64,000 nt of DNA from Leclercia sp. LSNIH1 (GTDB lineage: Bacteria > Pseudomonadota > Gammaproteobacteria > Enterobacterales > Enterobacteriaceae), in NCBI RefSeq assembly GCF_002902985.1, contig NZ_CP026167.1, forward strand, positions 3,844,001 to 3,908,000, given 5' to 3'. Below, one piece after another: positions 57,768 to 64,000 of the stretch; the stretch's first letter is position 1, and every line of letters begins with the position of its first letter. The notes beneath the pieces were generated by a model. The model was not told the origin of the DNA. It made no database searches and saw only the letters and a program-made list of their open reading frames with translations. Made by a program: the position numbers and the translations under genes.

Positions 57768-58568
57768 TTACTTTGTGACGTCTGCCCCGAACCATTTTTC
57801 GGAGAGCGCCTTCAGGCTGCCGTCTTTCTGCATCTCGGCAATGGCACCGTCAACAGCTTTGACCAGATCCTCGTTGCCTTTGCGGATCGCAACGCCCGCT
57901 TCCTGACGGGAGAAGGCATCACCGGCTACGGCCAGGGTGTTGTTGGTCTTCTTCACCAGATCCAGCGCCGCCAGGCGGTCAACCAGAATGGCATCAATAC
58001 GGCCTACGCGCAGATCCTGGTATTTGGTCGGGTCGTCGTCATAGGTGCGGATATCAACGCCCTGCACGTTCTGGCGCAGCCACTCTTCGTAGTTGGTCCC
58101 CAGACCGACGCCCACTTTTTTATCTTTCAGGTCGGCAGCAGATTTAATGGAGCCTTCGTTACCTTTTTTCACCAGCGCCTGGATACCGGAGACGGTATAC
58201 GGGGTGGAGAAGTCATACTTTTTCTTACGTTCGTCAGAGATGGTGACCTGGTTAATCACCACATCAATACGTTTTGAGTCCAGCGACGCCAGCATGCCGT
58301 CCCATTTGGTCGGCTTCAGCGAGGCTTTCACACCGAGGTGTTTTGCCAGCTCTTCGGCAAACTCCACCTCAAAACCGGTCAGTTTACCGTCGTCACCCTG
58401 GAAGCTGAACGGAGGGTAGGTTCCTTCCAGCCCAACCAGCAGCGTGCCGCGCTCTTTAACTTTGTTTAAAAGACCCACTGCAGCGAAGGTCTTGACGCTC
58501 ATACCCGCAACCAGCGCAACGGCCATTACACCCATCAGCGCCTGACGACCCAGAAGTGCAAATTTCAT
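57768..58568 (-). CDS. fliY: Cystine-binding periplasmic protein FliY/TcyJ
   Basis: SBP_bac_3-family periplasmic protein of 266 residues with a signal peptide ([20 protein letters not shown]..., cleavage near residue 29, KTFA). Mature motifs: [51 protein letters not shown] and [11 protein letters not shown]. It delivers L-cystine to TcyLN. Despite the name it is not a flagellar part; its linkage to fliZ/fliA lets it be partly co-regulated with motility. It follows fliZ by 88 bp. Confidence 0.96.
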   Translation of the reverse strand: MKFALLGRQALMGVMAVALVAGMSVKTFAAVGLLNKVKERGTLLVGLEGTYPPFSFQGDDGKLTGFEVEFAEELAKHLGVKASLKPTKWDGMLASLDSKRIDVVINQVTISDERKKKYDFSTPYTVSGIQALVKKGNEGSIKSAADLKDKKVGVGLGTNYEEWLRQNVQGVDIRTYDDDPTKYQDLRVGRIDAILVDRLAALDLVKKTNNTLAVAGDAFSRQEAGVAIRKGNEDLVKAVDGAIAEMQKDGSLKALSEKWFGADVTK

Positions 58569-58656
58569 ACATACCCCGATATGATTGGAATTTTGGTTGT
58601 AGTGTAGGGCGTTCGGCCGCAAGGTCAAACACGACTGCGCTACATGTTATTCATTT

Positions 58657-59208
58657 TTAATATATATCAGAAGTTGTTTCACGGTGGACTTTCTGCTTCA
58701 CCGCCATCGGCATTTGCGACCTGTATTGCGCATATTTGCGCAGCGCGATCCGGTAGTTGTTGGTGCTGGTCGCAGGCAGCCACGGTTCAAGGTTTTCATC
58801 CAGATAACCGTCGGTCAGAAGCTCACGGGAAATATTCAGCGAGGTCAGATGCTGGCCAAGACGACGTAGACGCACAACATACTCGCGCACCGTTCCGTGA
58901 CTCATCTCTGTCTGTTCAAACAGGAACTGCTTGAAGCCAATAATATCGAAAAAGTCGCTCTGCTCTTTGCAGTGCAGATCGCCACAAAAACGACATAACG
59001 CCACCCACTCCTGCTGCTCTTGCTGCCATCCGGCTTCATCCAGCAGGGTATCGAGACGGGAGATCGCGATTTTATTGACGATCTCTCCACGACGGACCAG
59101 CGTGATGCGGTCAAGCAATTTATGGCAATGGGCGCAATGCGTCTGGCTATGTTTAAAGTCTTTCAGGTAGCGGCTTAATGGCCGTCTTTTAGATTGCTGC
59201 ACCGTCAT
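58657..59208 (-). CDS. fliZ: Flagellar regulator FliZ
   Basis: DNA-binding regulator of 183 residues with an N-terminal zinc-type cysteine cluster (HCAHCHKLLDR, ALCRFCGDLHC). A tyrosine-recombinase-like SAM domain follows (TVREYVVRLRRLGQHL, about 105-150), including the alpha-helix that mimics the sigma-S -10 recognition helix. In E. coli it represses sigma-S-dependent curli genes while motility is on; in Salmonella it acts through RflP (YdiV) to raise FlhDC. It is co-transcribed with fliA, 55 bp downstream of it. Confidence 0.97.
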   Translation of the reverse strand: MTVQQSKRRPLSRYLKDFKHSQTHCAHCHKLLDRITLVRRGEIVNKIAISRLDTLLDEAGWQQEQQEWVALCRFCGDLHCKEQSDFFDIIGFKQFLFEQTEMSHGTVREYVVRLRRLGQHLTSLNISRELLTDGYLDENLEPWLPATSTNNYRIALRKYAQYRSQMPMAVKQKVHRETTSDIY

Positions 59209-59263
59209 GATAACTCCTGGTTGTCAATACGTTGTGCGGCACTTAACGGGTGACAAGGATCAC

Positions 59264-59983
59264 CTATAACTTACCCAGCTTGGTACGTAAGCGTTTAATG
59301 GCCTGGCTGTGCAGCTGGCTAACCCGCGACTCCCCCACTTCCAGCACGGCACCAATCTCCTTGAGATTGAGCTCTTCCTGGTAATAAAGGGTCAGCACCA
59401 GTTGTTCGCGTTCCGGTAAAGCTTCAATAGCTTCCATTACGCGCTGGCGTACGTTGCCTTCCATTAACTGGTGCAACGGGTTTTCCTGCTGATGATCGTC
59501 CGTCACCAGTTCAATGCTATCGCCATGCTCTTCGCGCCACTCATCATAAGAGAAGAGCTGGCTGTTGTTGGTATCGAGCAACATCTGACGGTAGTCGGCA
59601 GTAGTGATCCCCAGACGATCCGCAACTTCGCTTTCCGTCGCGTTACGTCCAAGCTCCTGTTCCAGCTGCCCCATCGCTTGCGCTACTTCGCGTGCATTGC
59701 GGCGAACGCTGCGCGGCACCCAATCCCGGCTGCGCAGTTCATCCAGCATCGCACCACGAATACGCTGTACTGCGTAAGTCGTAAATGCCGTTCCTTGCAG
59801 AGCGTCGTATCGGTCAACTGCATTCAGTAACCCGATCCCGCCCGCTTGTAGCAGATCGTCCAGTTCCACACTCGCTGGCAGACGTACCTGAAGCCGCAAT
59901 GCTTCATGACGCACCAGCGGAACATAACGCTGCCACAGCGAGTGTTTATCCATTACACCTTCAGCGGTATAGAGTGAATTCAC
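59264..59983 (-). CDS. fliA: Flagellar sigma-28 factor FliA
   Basis: RNA polymerase sigma factor of 239 residues, the E. coli length. Region 2 (LRLQVRLPASVELDDLLQAGGIGLLNAVDRYD, TAFTTYAVQRIRGAMLDELRS) recognises the -10, and region 4 (LTLYYQEELNLKEIGAVLEVGESRVSQLHSQAIKRLR) the TAAA -35 element. It drives class 3 genes; consensus sites in this window lie before fliC, fliD and tar. FlgM restrains it until hook completion. It is followed by fliZ after 55 bp. Confidence 0.99.
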   Translation of the reverse strand: MNSLYTAEGVMDKHSLWQRYVPLVRHEALRLQVRLPASVELDDLLQAGGIGLLNAVDRYDALQGTAFTTYAVQRIRGAMLDELRSRDWVPRSVRRNAREVAQAMGQLEQELGRNATESEVADRLGITTADYRQMLLDTNNSQLFSYDEWREEHGDSIELVTDDHQQENPLHQLMEGNVRQRVMEAIEALPEREQLVLTLYYQEELNLKEIGAVLEVGESRVSQLHSQAIKRLRTKLGKL

Positions 59984-60008
59984 GATAAACAGCCCTGCGT
60001 TAGTTGAG

Positions 60009-60016
60009 TTATCGGC
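60009..60016 (-). promoter_or_regulatory. Sigma-28 -10 element of fliA
   Basis: GCCGATAA on the minus strand, about 26 bp upstream of the fliA start, an exact sigma-28 -10. The -35 position is poor (TCCA). FliA autoregulation alongside an FlhDC class 2 promoter is known in E. coli. Confidence 0.65.
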
Positions 60017-60035
60017 ATGATTATCCGATTCTGGA

Positions 60036-60084
60036 GGGGTTTTAATCGTGTGAATAGGAGGGGGAATGGGGGGTTATTTGGGGG
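60036..60084 (+). other. G-tract cluster between fliA and fliC
   Basis: Four runs of four to six G on the plus strand (60036-60039, 60060-60064, 60068-60073, 60080-60084), joined by AT-rich spacers. The first gap, of 20 bases, is long. The cluster could fold into a G-quadruplex on the strand that is template for fliA and fliC. It overlaps the fliA upstream region, 24 bp before the fliC terminator on the plus strand. Confidence 0.4.
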
Positions 60085-60107
60085 TTATTGGTTTTCTGGA
60101 AAGTAAA

Positions 60108-60129
60108 AAACCCCGCCGGAGCGGGGTTT
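60108..60129 (-). terminator. Terminator of fliC
   Basis: AAACCCCGC / GCGGGGTTT perfect 9-bp stem with loop CGGA, followed on the minus strand by TTT, 17 bp after the fliC stop. Confidence 0.95.
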
Positions 60130-60145
60130 GAGCGGTACGTTAGAA

Positions 60146-61159
60146 TTAACGCAGCAGGGACAGCATGGTCTGCGGAACCTGGTTGGCCTGCGCCAGTACG
60201 GAAGAGCCAGCCTGCTGCAGAATCTGAGCGCGGGACATGTTGGACACTTCGGTCGCGTAGTCGGAGTCCTGGATACGGCTGCGGGCAGCGGTCAGGTTGC
60301 TCACGGTGTTGTTCAGGTTAGTGATGGTAGATTCGAAACGGTTCTGGGACGCACCCAGCGAGCTGCGCTGGGAGTCAACCGCTTTGATAGCTGCATCAAT
60401 AGTGGTCAGCGGACCTGAAGCAGGTGTGGCTGCAACTGCAGGTGTAGCTGCGACATCATCAGCGTTACCCGGAATGCCATCTGGACCGTCGTTACCAGCA
60501 ACAGCGGGAGTACCGGCAGTTGCAGCAGTTACCGCGGCACGAACGTCAAAGCCGTCAGCGTTAACTTTACGTGCTTCGCCATTCACGAGAGCCAATTCAC
60601 CGGTCTGCACATCAGTTGCGTCTGCGGGTACTTTAACGGAATCCTTAGAGTAGAGGTTCCAGCCAGCGCTTGAATCCATGGTGATAGCAATTTTTTCACC
60701 ATCACGAGAGCCGACCTGGAAGGAGAAGTCTTGGCTGGTGGTGTTGTCAAGGATTTTGATACCGTTAAAATCAGTTTCTTTGGTGACACGATTGATTTCA
60801 GCCAAACGCTGGTTAACTTCAGACTGAATGGAGTCGATGTCGGAAGCAGAGTTAGAGCTGTTCTGCGCCTGTACGGTCAGGTCGCGCACACGCTGCAGGT
60901 TGTTGTTGATTTCGCTCAGCGCGCCTTCTGCGGTCTGCGCCAGGGAGATACCGTCGTTAGCGTTACGTGCAGCAACGTTCAGGCCGTTGATGTTGGAGGT
61001 GAAGCGGTTAGCGATCGCCTGACCCGCAGCGTCATCTTTCGCGCTGTTGATACGCAGACCGGAAGAGAGGCGCTCAATAGCAGTGCCCAGAGAGGACTGA
61101 GATTTAGTCAGGTTGTTCTGAGTCGTCAGAGACAGGGTGTTAGTATTGATAACAGCCAT
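60146..61159 (-). CDS. fliC: Flagellin FliC (short form)
   Basis: Filament subunit of 337 residues, shorter than the E. coli K-12 flagellin of about 498. The conserved D0/D1 N-terminus ([20 protein letters not shown]; 1 to about 140) keeps the TLR5-recognised [13 protein letters not shown] (88-100). The C-terminal D1/D0 (about 255-337) ends [12 protein letters not shown]. The central variable part is only about 110 residues and includes an Ala/Pro/Thr-rich repetitive segment with [12 protein letters not shown] (about 205-250). The start MAVINTN is standard. No fliB methylase gene or second flagellin is adjacent. Confidence 0.97.
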   Translation of the reverse strand: MAVINTNTLSLTTQNNLTKSQSSLGTAIERLSSGLRINSAKDDAAGQAIANRFTSNINGLNVAARNANDGISLAQTAEGALSEINNNLQRVRDLTVQAQNSSNSASDIDSIQSEVNQRLAEINRVTKETDFNGIKILDNTTSQDFSFQVGSRDGEKIAITMDSSAGWNLYSKDSVKVPADATDVQTGELALVNGEARKVNADGFDVRAAVTAATAGTPAVAGNDGPDGIPGNADDVAATPAVAATPASGPLTTIDAAIKAVDSQRSSLGASQNRFESTITNLNNTVSNLTAARSRIQDSDYATEVSNMSRAQILQQAGSSVLAQANQVPQTMLSLLR

Positions 61160-61226
61160 GATGTATTCCTTCAAAAAAAGTTTCAGATTTAGGCTTCTGC
61201 CTACGGCTTTCTCACCGCTAACCTGA

Positions 61227-61253
61227 TTATCGACCTCCTCTTCCTAACCTTTA
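61227..61253 (-). promoter_or_regulatory. Sigma-28 promoter of fliC
   Basis: TAAA, 15 bases, GTCGATAA on the minus strand, about 70 bp upstream of the fliC start: the sigma-28 consensus with one -10 mismatch. Confidence 0.9.
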
Positions 61254-61334
61254 GAAAAAAGATCATTTTTTTAAAGGGACAAACTGCCCGCTATTTTTCC
61301 GCTTAATTTCCGCATTGAAGACGGTAAAAAAAGC

Positions 61335-61361
61335 TAATCTTTTCGTAATTTCTGCCGATAG
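61335..61361 (+). promoter_or_regulatory. Sigma-28 promoter of fliDST
   Basis: TAAT, 15 bases, GCCGATAG on the plus strand, about 35 bp upstream of fliD. It is divergent from the fliC promoter. Confidence 0.85.
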
Positions 61362-61396
61362 AGCATCCAGCGATTGTCTCAATAAAGGATGAAAAC

Positions 61397-62800
61397 ATGG
61401 CAAGTATTAGTTCACTCGGTGCAGGTACCAGTCTGGATCTCAATACGTTGTATGACAATTTACAGACAGCCGAGCAGACCAAACTCACGCCGATTACCCA
61501 GCAGCAGACCTCTTATAAAGCAAAACTGACGGCCTGGGGCGTGGTACAAACTGCATTAACCAAGTTTCAAACGGCGTCGGATGCGCTGAAAAATACGTCT
61601 GCTATCGCGCAGTCAAAAGTGACCAGCACGAATACGGCATTTAGTGCCACGCTGGCAAGCAGTGCCTCGGCCGGTTCTTACTCGGTAGAAGTGACGCAGC
61701 TGGCCGCAGCCCAGACGCTGCTGAGCCCGAAAGTGGCTAGCAAAGATACCGATCTTGGCGATAGCAGCATGAGTTCGCGCACGATCACTATCACGCAGCC
61801 AGGTCAGAAAGATCCATTAAAGGTAACGCTGGCCAGCGACAAGACCAGTCTTGCAGATGTACGGGACGCAATTAACGCTAAACAAGGCAGCGTAACCGCC
61901 AGCATCATTAAAGCGGATGACAACAGTTACTATCTGTCACTGACCTCGCGTGACAGCGGTGTCGCCAACGAAATGACGATCACCACCGATGACAGCGAAC
62001 TGGCGAAATATATCAGCCACGATCCGCTTGATTCATCAACGGGAATGAAAGTTCAGATTGCCGCGGCTGATGCCATTGTTAACATCAATGGCATCAAAAT
62101 TACCCGTAGCAGCAACGCCATTACCGATGCCCCGGAAGGCGTCACGCTCAACCTGACCAAGACCAACGTTGGCAGCCCGGAAACATTGTCGATTGCGAAA
62201 GACAATCAGCCGATGACCGATGCGATCCAGGCCTTTGTCGATGCGTATAACTCGTTGCAGACGACCATCAGCAACCAGACGAAATATACTGCGGTGAAAC
62301 AGGGCGATGGATCTCAGGACTCTAGCAACGGCGACCTGTTGGGCGATGGCACCCTGCGTAATATCCAGACCCGCCTGCGCTCTATGGTCTCGTCAGCGCA
62401 AGGTACCGGCGAACTGGCGACGCTGTCGCAACTGGGCATCACCCAGGATATTAACGGCAAATTGACCGTAGACAGCACCAAATTAGGTAAGGCCCTGACG
62501 GATAAGTCTACCGACGTGCTCGCGTTTCTCTCAGGCGACGGTAAAACAACCGGCATGGCGACGCAAACCAGTAACCTGTTGAAAGACATGTTAGGCAACG
62601 AAGGTTCGGTCAAAAGCGCCACTGATGGCATCAACAAAACGCTGAAAAATCTGTCCGACCAGTATGACCGTGTTAATGCGCAAATCGAGGCCACGATGGC
62701 GCGCTACAAAACGCAATTTACCAGTTTGAGTCAGCTGGTCTCCTCTATGGATCAAACCGGGAGCTATCTGACCCAACAGTTCAATGCCATGAACAGTTAA
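61397..62800 (+). CDS. fliD: Flagellar hook-associated protein 2 (filament cap) FliD
   Basis: Filament cap protein of 467 residues, exported through FlhAB and placed at the growing tip, where it folds flagellin. The N-terminal SLGAGTSLDLNTLYDNLQTAE and the C-terminal coiled region (DGINKTLKNLSDQYDRVNAQIEATMARYKTQF...MDQTGSYLTQQFNAMNS) are the conserved leg domains; the middle D2/D3 head is variable. It is bound by the chaperone FliT encoded two genes downstream. First gene of fliDST. Confidence 0.98.
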   Translation: MASISSLGAGTSLDLNTLYDNLQTAEQTKLTPITQQQTSYKAKLTAWGVVQTALTKFQTASDALKNTSAIAQSKVTSTNTAFSATLASSASAGSYSVEVTQLAAAQTLLSPKVASKDTDLGDSSMSSRTITITQPGQKDPLKVTLASDKTSLADVRDAINAKQGSVTASIIKADDNSYYLSLTSRDSGVANEMTITTDDSELAKYISHDPLDSSTGMKVQIAAADAIVNINGIKITRSSNAITDAPEGVTLNLTKTNVGSPETLSIAKDNQPMTDAIQAFVDAYNSLQTTISNQTKYTAVKQGDGSQDSSNGDLLGDGTLRNIQTRLRSMVSSAQGTGELATLSQLGITQDINGKLTVDSTKLGKALTDKSTDVLAFLSGDGKTTGMATQTSNLLKDMLGNEGSVKSATDGINKTLKNLSDQYDRVNAQIEATMARYKTQFTSLSQLVSSMDQTGSYLTQQFNAMNS

Positions 62801-62824
62801 TGAATGATGAGTTGAGGTTTTACG

Positions 62825-63235
62825 ATGTATACAAAATCGGGAATTCAGGCCTATGCGCAGGTAAGTGTTGAAAGTGCCGTCCTGAGTGCCAGCCCGCATC
62901 AACTGGTGGTTTTACTTTTTGATGGCGCGTTAAGCGCCATGAAAAAAGCCGTCATATTGATTGAGCAAGGGGACATTCCTGGTAAAGGGCAGGCGCTGGG
63001 AAAAGCCATCAATATTATCAGTAACGGTCTGCAGTCAGGGCTAAATCACGAGGTGGGTGGTGAGTTGGCTACCAACCTCGACAGCCTCTATGACTATATG
63101 ACCAGACGTCTTTTACAGGCCAATATTCATAATGACATTGATGCCATTAATGAAGTAATGGAATTGCTCAACAACATCGCCGATGCCTGGAAAGAGATAG
63201 GCCCCAATTCTCAACATATGCGGGACAATGACTAA
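62825..63235 (+). CDS. fliS: Flagellin export chaperone FliS
   Basis: Helical chaperone of 136 residues that binds the disordered C-terminus of FliC and targets it to FlhA. The signature SPHQLVVLLFDGALSAMKKA lies near residues 23-42, and the helical core (NIISNGLQSGLNHEVGGELATNLDSLYDYM) is complete. It follows fliD by 24 bp, and its stop overlaps the fliT start by one base (TAATG). Confidence 0.98.
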   Translation: MYTKSGIQAYAQVSVESAVLSASPHQLVVLLFDGALSAMKKAVILIEQGDIPGKGQALGKAINIISNGLQSGLNHEVGGELATNLDSLYDYMTRRLLQANIHNDIDAINEVMELLNNIADAWKEIGPNSQHMRDND

Positions 63236-63594
63236 TGGAAGCCAATCTGGGATTGCTCCAACACTATCAGCACCTGTTAACTACCAGCGCCTCGATGCTG
63301 GCGCTTTCAAAATCGGGGCGTTGGGATGAGCTAATTACTTTTGAAGTGAAGTATTTAACCGCCGTTGAAAAACTGACACAGTTTCAGGATGCGAACGAGA
63401 TTGCGCCGCACATACAGGCGCAAATACGCCCCATGCTCCGGCAGATCATCGATAATGAAATTGAGCTTAAAGCCTTGCTGCAACAGCGTATGGACGAGCT
63501 GAGAACTTTAGTTGGGCACTCCTCCCGACAACATAATCTGAATGCAACTTATGGACGTCTCTCTGGCAATATTCTTTTCCCCACGGACATCTGA
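63235..63594 (+). CDS. fliT: FliD chaperone and FlhDC antagonist FliT
   Basis: Helical protein of 119 residues (MEANLGLLQHYQHLLTTSASMLALSKSGRWDELI...). It escorts FliD to the export gate and, when free, binds FlhDC to lower class 2 transcription, a feedback link to the flhDC genes at 24 kb. The length agrees with enterobacterial FliT (about 121). It overlaps fliS by one base and is followed by a hairpin, then amyA. Confidence 0.96.
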   Translation: MEANLGLLQHYQHLLTTSASMLALSKSGRWDELITFEVKYLTAVEKLTQFQDANEIAPHIQAQIRPMLRQIIDNEIELKALLQQRMDELRTLVGHSSRQHNLNATYGRLSGNILFPTDI

Positions 63595-63611
63595 ACTGGG
63601 GTTGATAACAG

Positions 63612-63642
63612 GCGGGTGAATATATTTCGTTATTTCACCCGC
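63612..63642 (+). terminator. Hairpin after fliT
   Basis: GCGGGTGAA / TTCACCCGC stem with a 13-base AT-rich loop, 18 bp after the fliT stop. The U-run is weak. Confidence 0.65.
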
Positions 63643-63696
63643 TAAATATCCCCGCCTCGCTCATACTCTCTGTGTTCTTAAACTGGAGCACGGAAG

Positions 63697-64000
63697 ATGA
63701 AAAACCCCACCCTCTTGCAGTTCTTCCACTGGTATTACCCTGAAGGCAGTCAACTCTGGCCGGAAGTGGCCGAGCGCGCCGACGGCTTAAATGATATCGG
63801 TATCAACATGGTCTGGCTGCCCCCGGCGTATAAAGGCGCGACCGGCGGCTACTCTGTCGGCTATGACTGCTACGATCTTTTCGATCTCGGCGAGTTCGAT
63901 CAAAAAGGATCTATTCCCACTAAATATGGTGACAAAACCCAGCTGCTTGCCGCTATCGACGCGCTGAAACGCAACAATATCGCGGTGCTGATGGACGTGG
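63697..64000 (+). CDS. amyA: Cytoplasmic alpha-amylase AmyA (5' part)
   Basis: The first 101 codons are present, starting [20 protein letters not shown] after a GGAAG site; the frame runs off the right edge. It matches the GH13 cytoplasmic alpha-amylase of enterobacteria, with [12 protein letters not shown] and [17 protein letters not shown] (first (beta/alpha)8 strands) and [14 protein letters not shown] [10 protein letters not shown] (conserved region I start). No signal peptide, consistent with a cytoplasmic enzyme acting on glycogen or maltodextrin. It follows fliT, as in E. coli. Confidence 0.95.
   Translation, partial: MKNPTLLQFFHWYYPEGSQLWPEVAERADGLNDIGINMVWLPPAYKGATGGYSVGYDCYDLFDLGEFDQKGSIPTKYGDKTQLLAAIDALKRNNIAVLMDV

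Overview
The window is a chromosomal segment of an enteric gammaproteobacterium. Gene content and order closely follow the Escherichia coli interval flhE-flhA ... fliC-fliT-amyA. Several genes absent from E. coli K-12 suggest a member of the Enterobacter/Leclercia/Lelliottia group; this is inferred from recalled proteins and synteny, and the species is not resolved. No insertion sequence, integrase, prophage or CRISPR array was seen.

Layout. 1-3.0 kb: start of an unsaturated-glycan hydrolase, a rhamnogalacturonide-type transporter and two small membrane proteins. 3.1-24.6 kb: flagellar and chemotaxis block, all on the minus strand (flhD flhC, motA motB cheA cheW, tar tap cheR cheB cheY cheZ, flhB flhA flhE). 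It is interrupted between cheW and tar by a five-gene Csu-type (spore coat U domain) chaperone-usher pilus operon. 25.3-32.6 kb: uspC, trehalose synthesis (otsBA), arabinose import (araFGH) and a DJ-1/PfpI protein. 33.1-40.8 kb: ferritins ftnB and ftnA, yecJ, the 27-residue AzuC with its CRP site and terminator, a DHA2-type exporter, an RpiB-like isomerase, yecR, yecH, a small cysteine protein, tyrP and yecA. 40.9-49.8 kb: an accessory block between yecA and the tRNA cluster, holding a phosphoethanolamine transferase, a Tat-exported transglutaminase-like protein with MerT-like and MerP-like partners, a complete orphan CUT2 sugar/AI-2-type ABC importer and a small secreted protein. 49.9-53.5 kb: tRNA-Leu, tRNA-Cys, tRNA-Gly, pgsA, uvrC, uvrY. 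54.0-64 kb: yecF, sdiA, the cystine import genes with dcyD, fliZ, fliA, fliC, fliD, fliS, fliT and the start of amyA.

How it works together. FlhDC (class 1) would switch on export (flhBAE) and sigma-28 (fliA). Sigma-28 then drives flagellin, fliD and tar from consensus promoters visible here. CheA/CheW/CheY/CheZ/CheB/CheR with Tar and Tap form the signalling core, and MotAB powers rotation. Perfect or near-perfect CRP sites lie upstream of flhD, of the pilus operon and of azuC, so motility, adhesion and a small regulatory RNA may share catabolite control.

The least explained parts are the pilus operon inside the chemotaxis cluster, the transglutaminase-MerT-MerP cassette, the orphan ABC importer with a 17-bp palindrome upstream, and a short flagellin with an Ala/Pro/Asp-rich repetitive variable segment.
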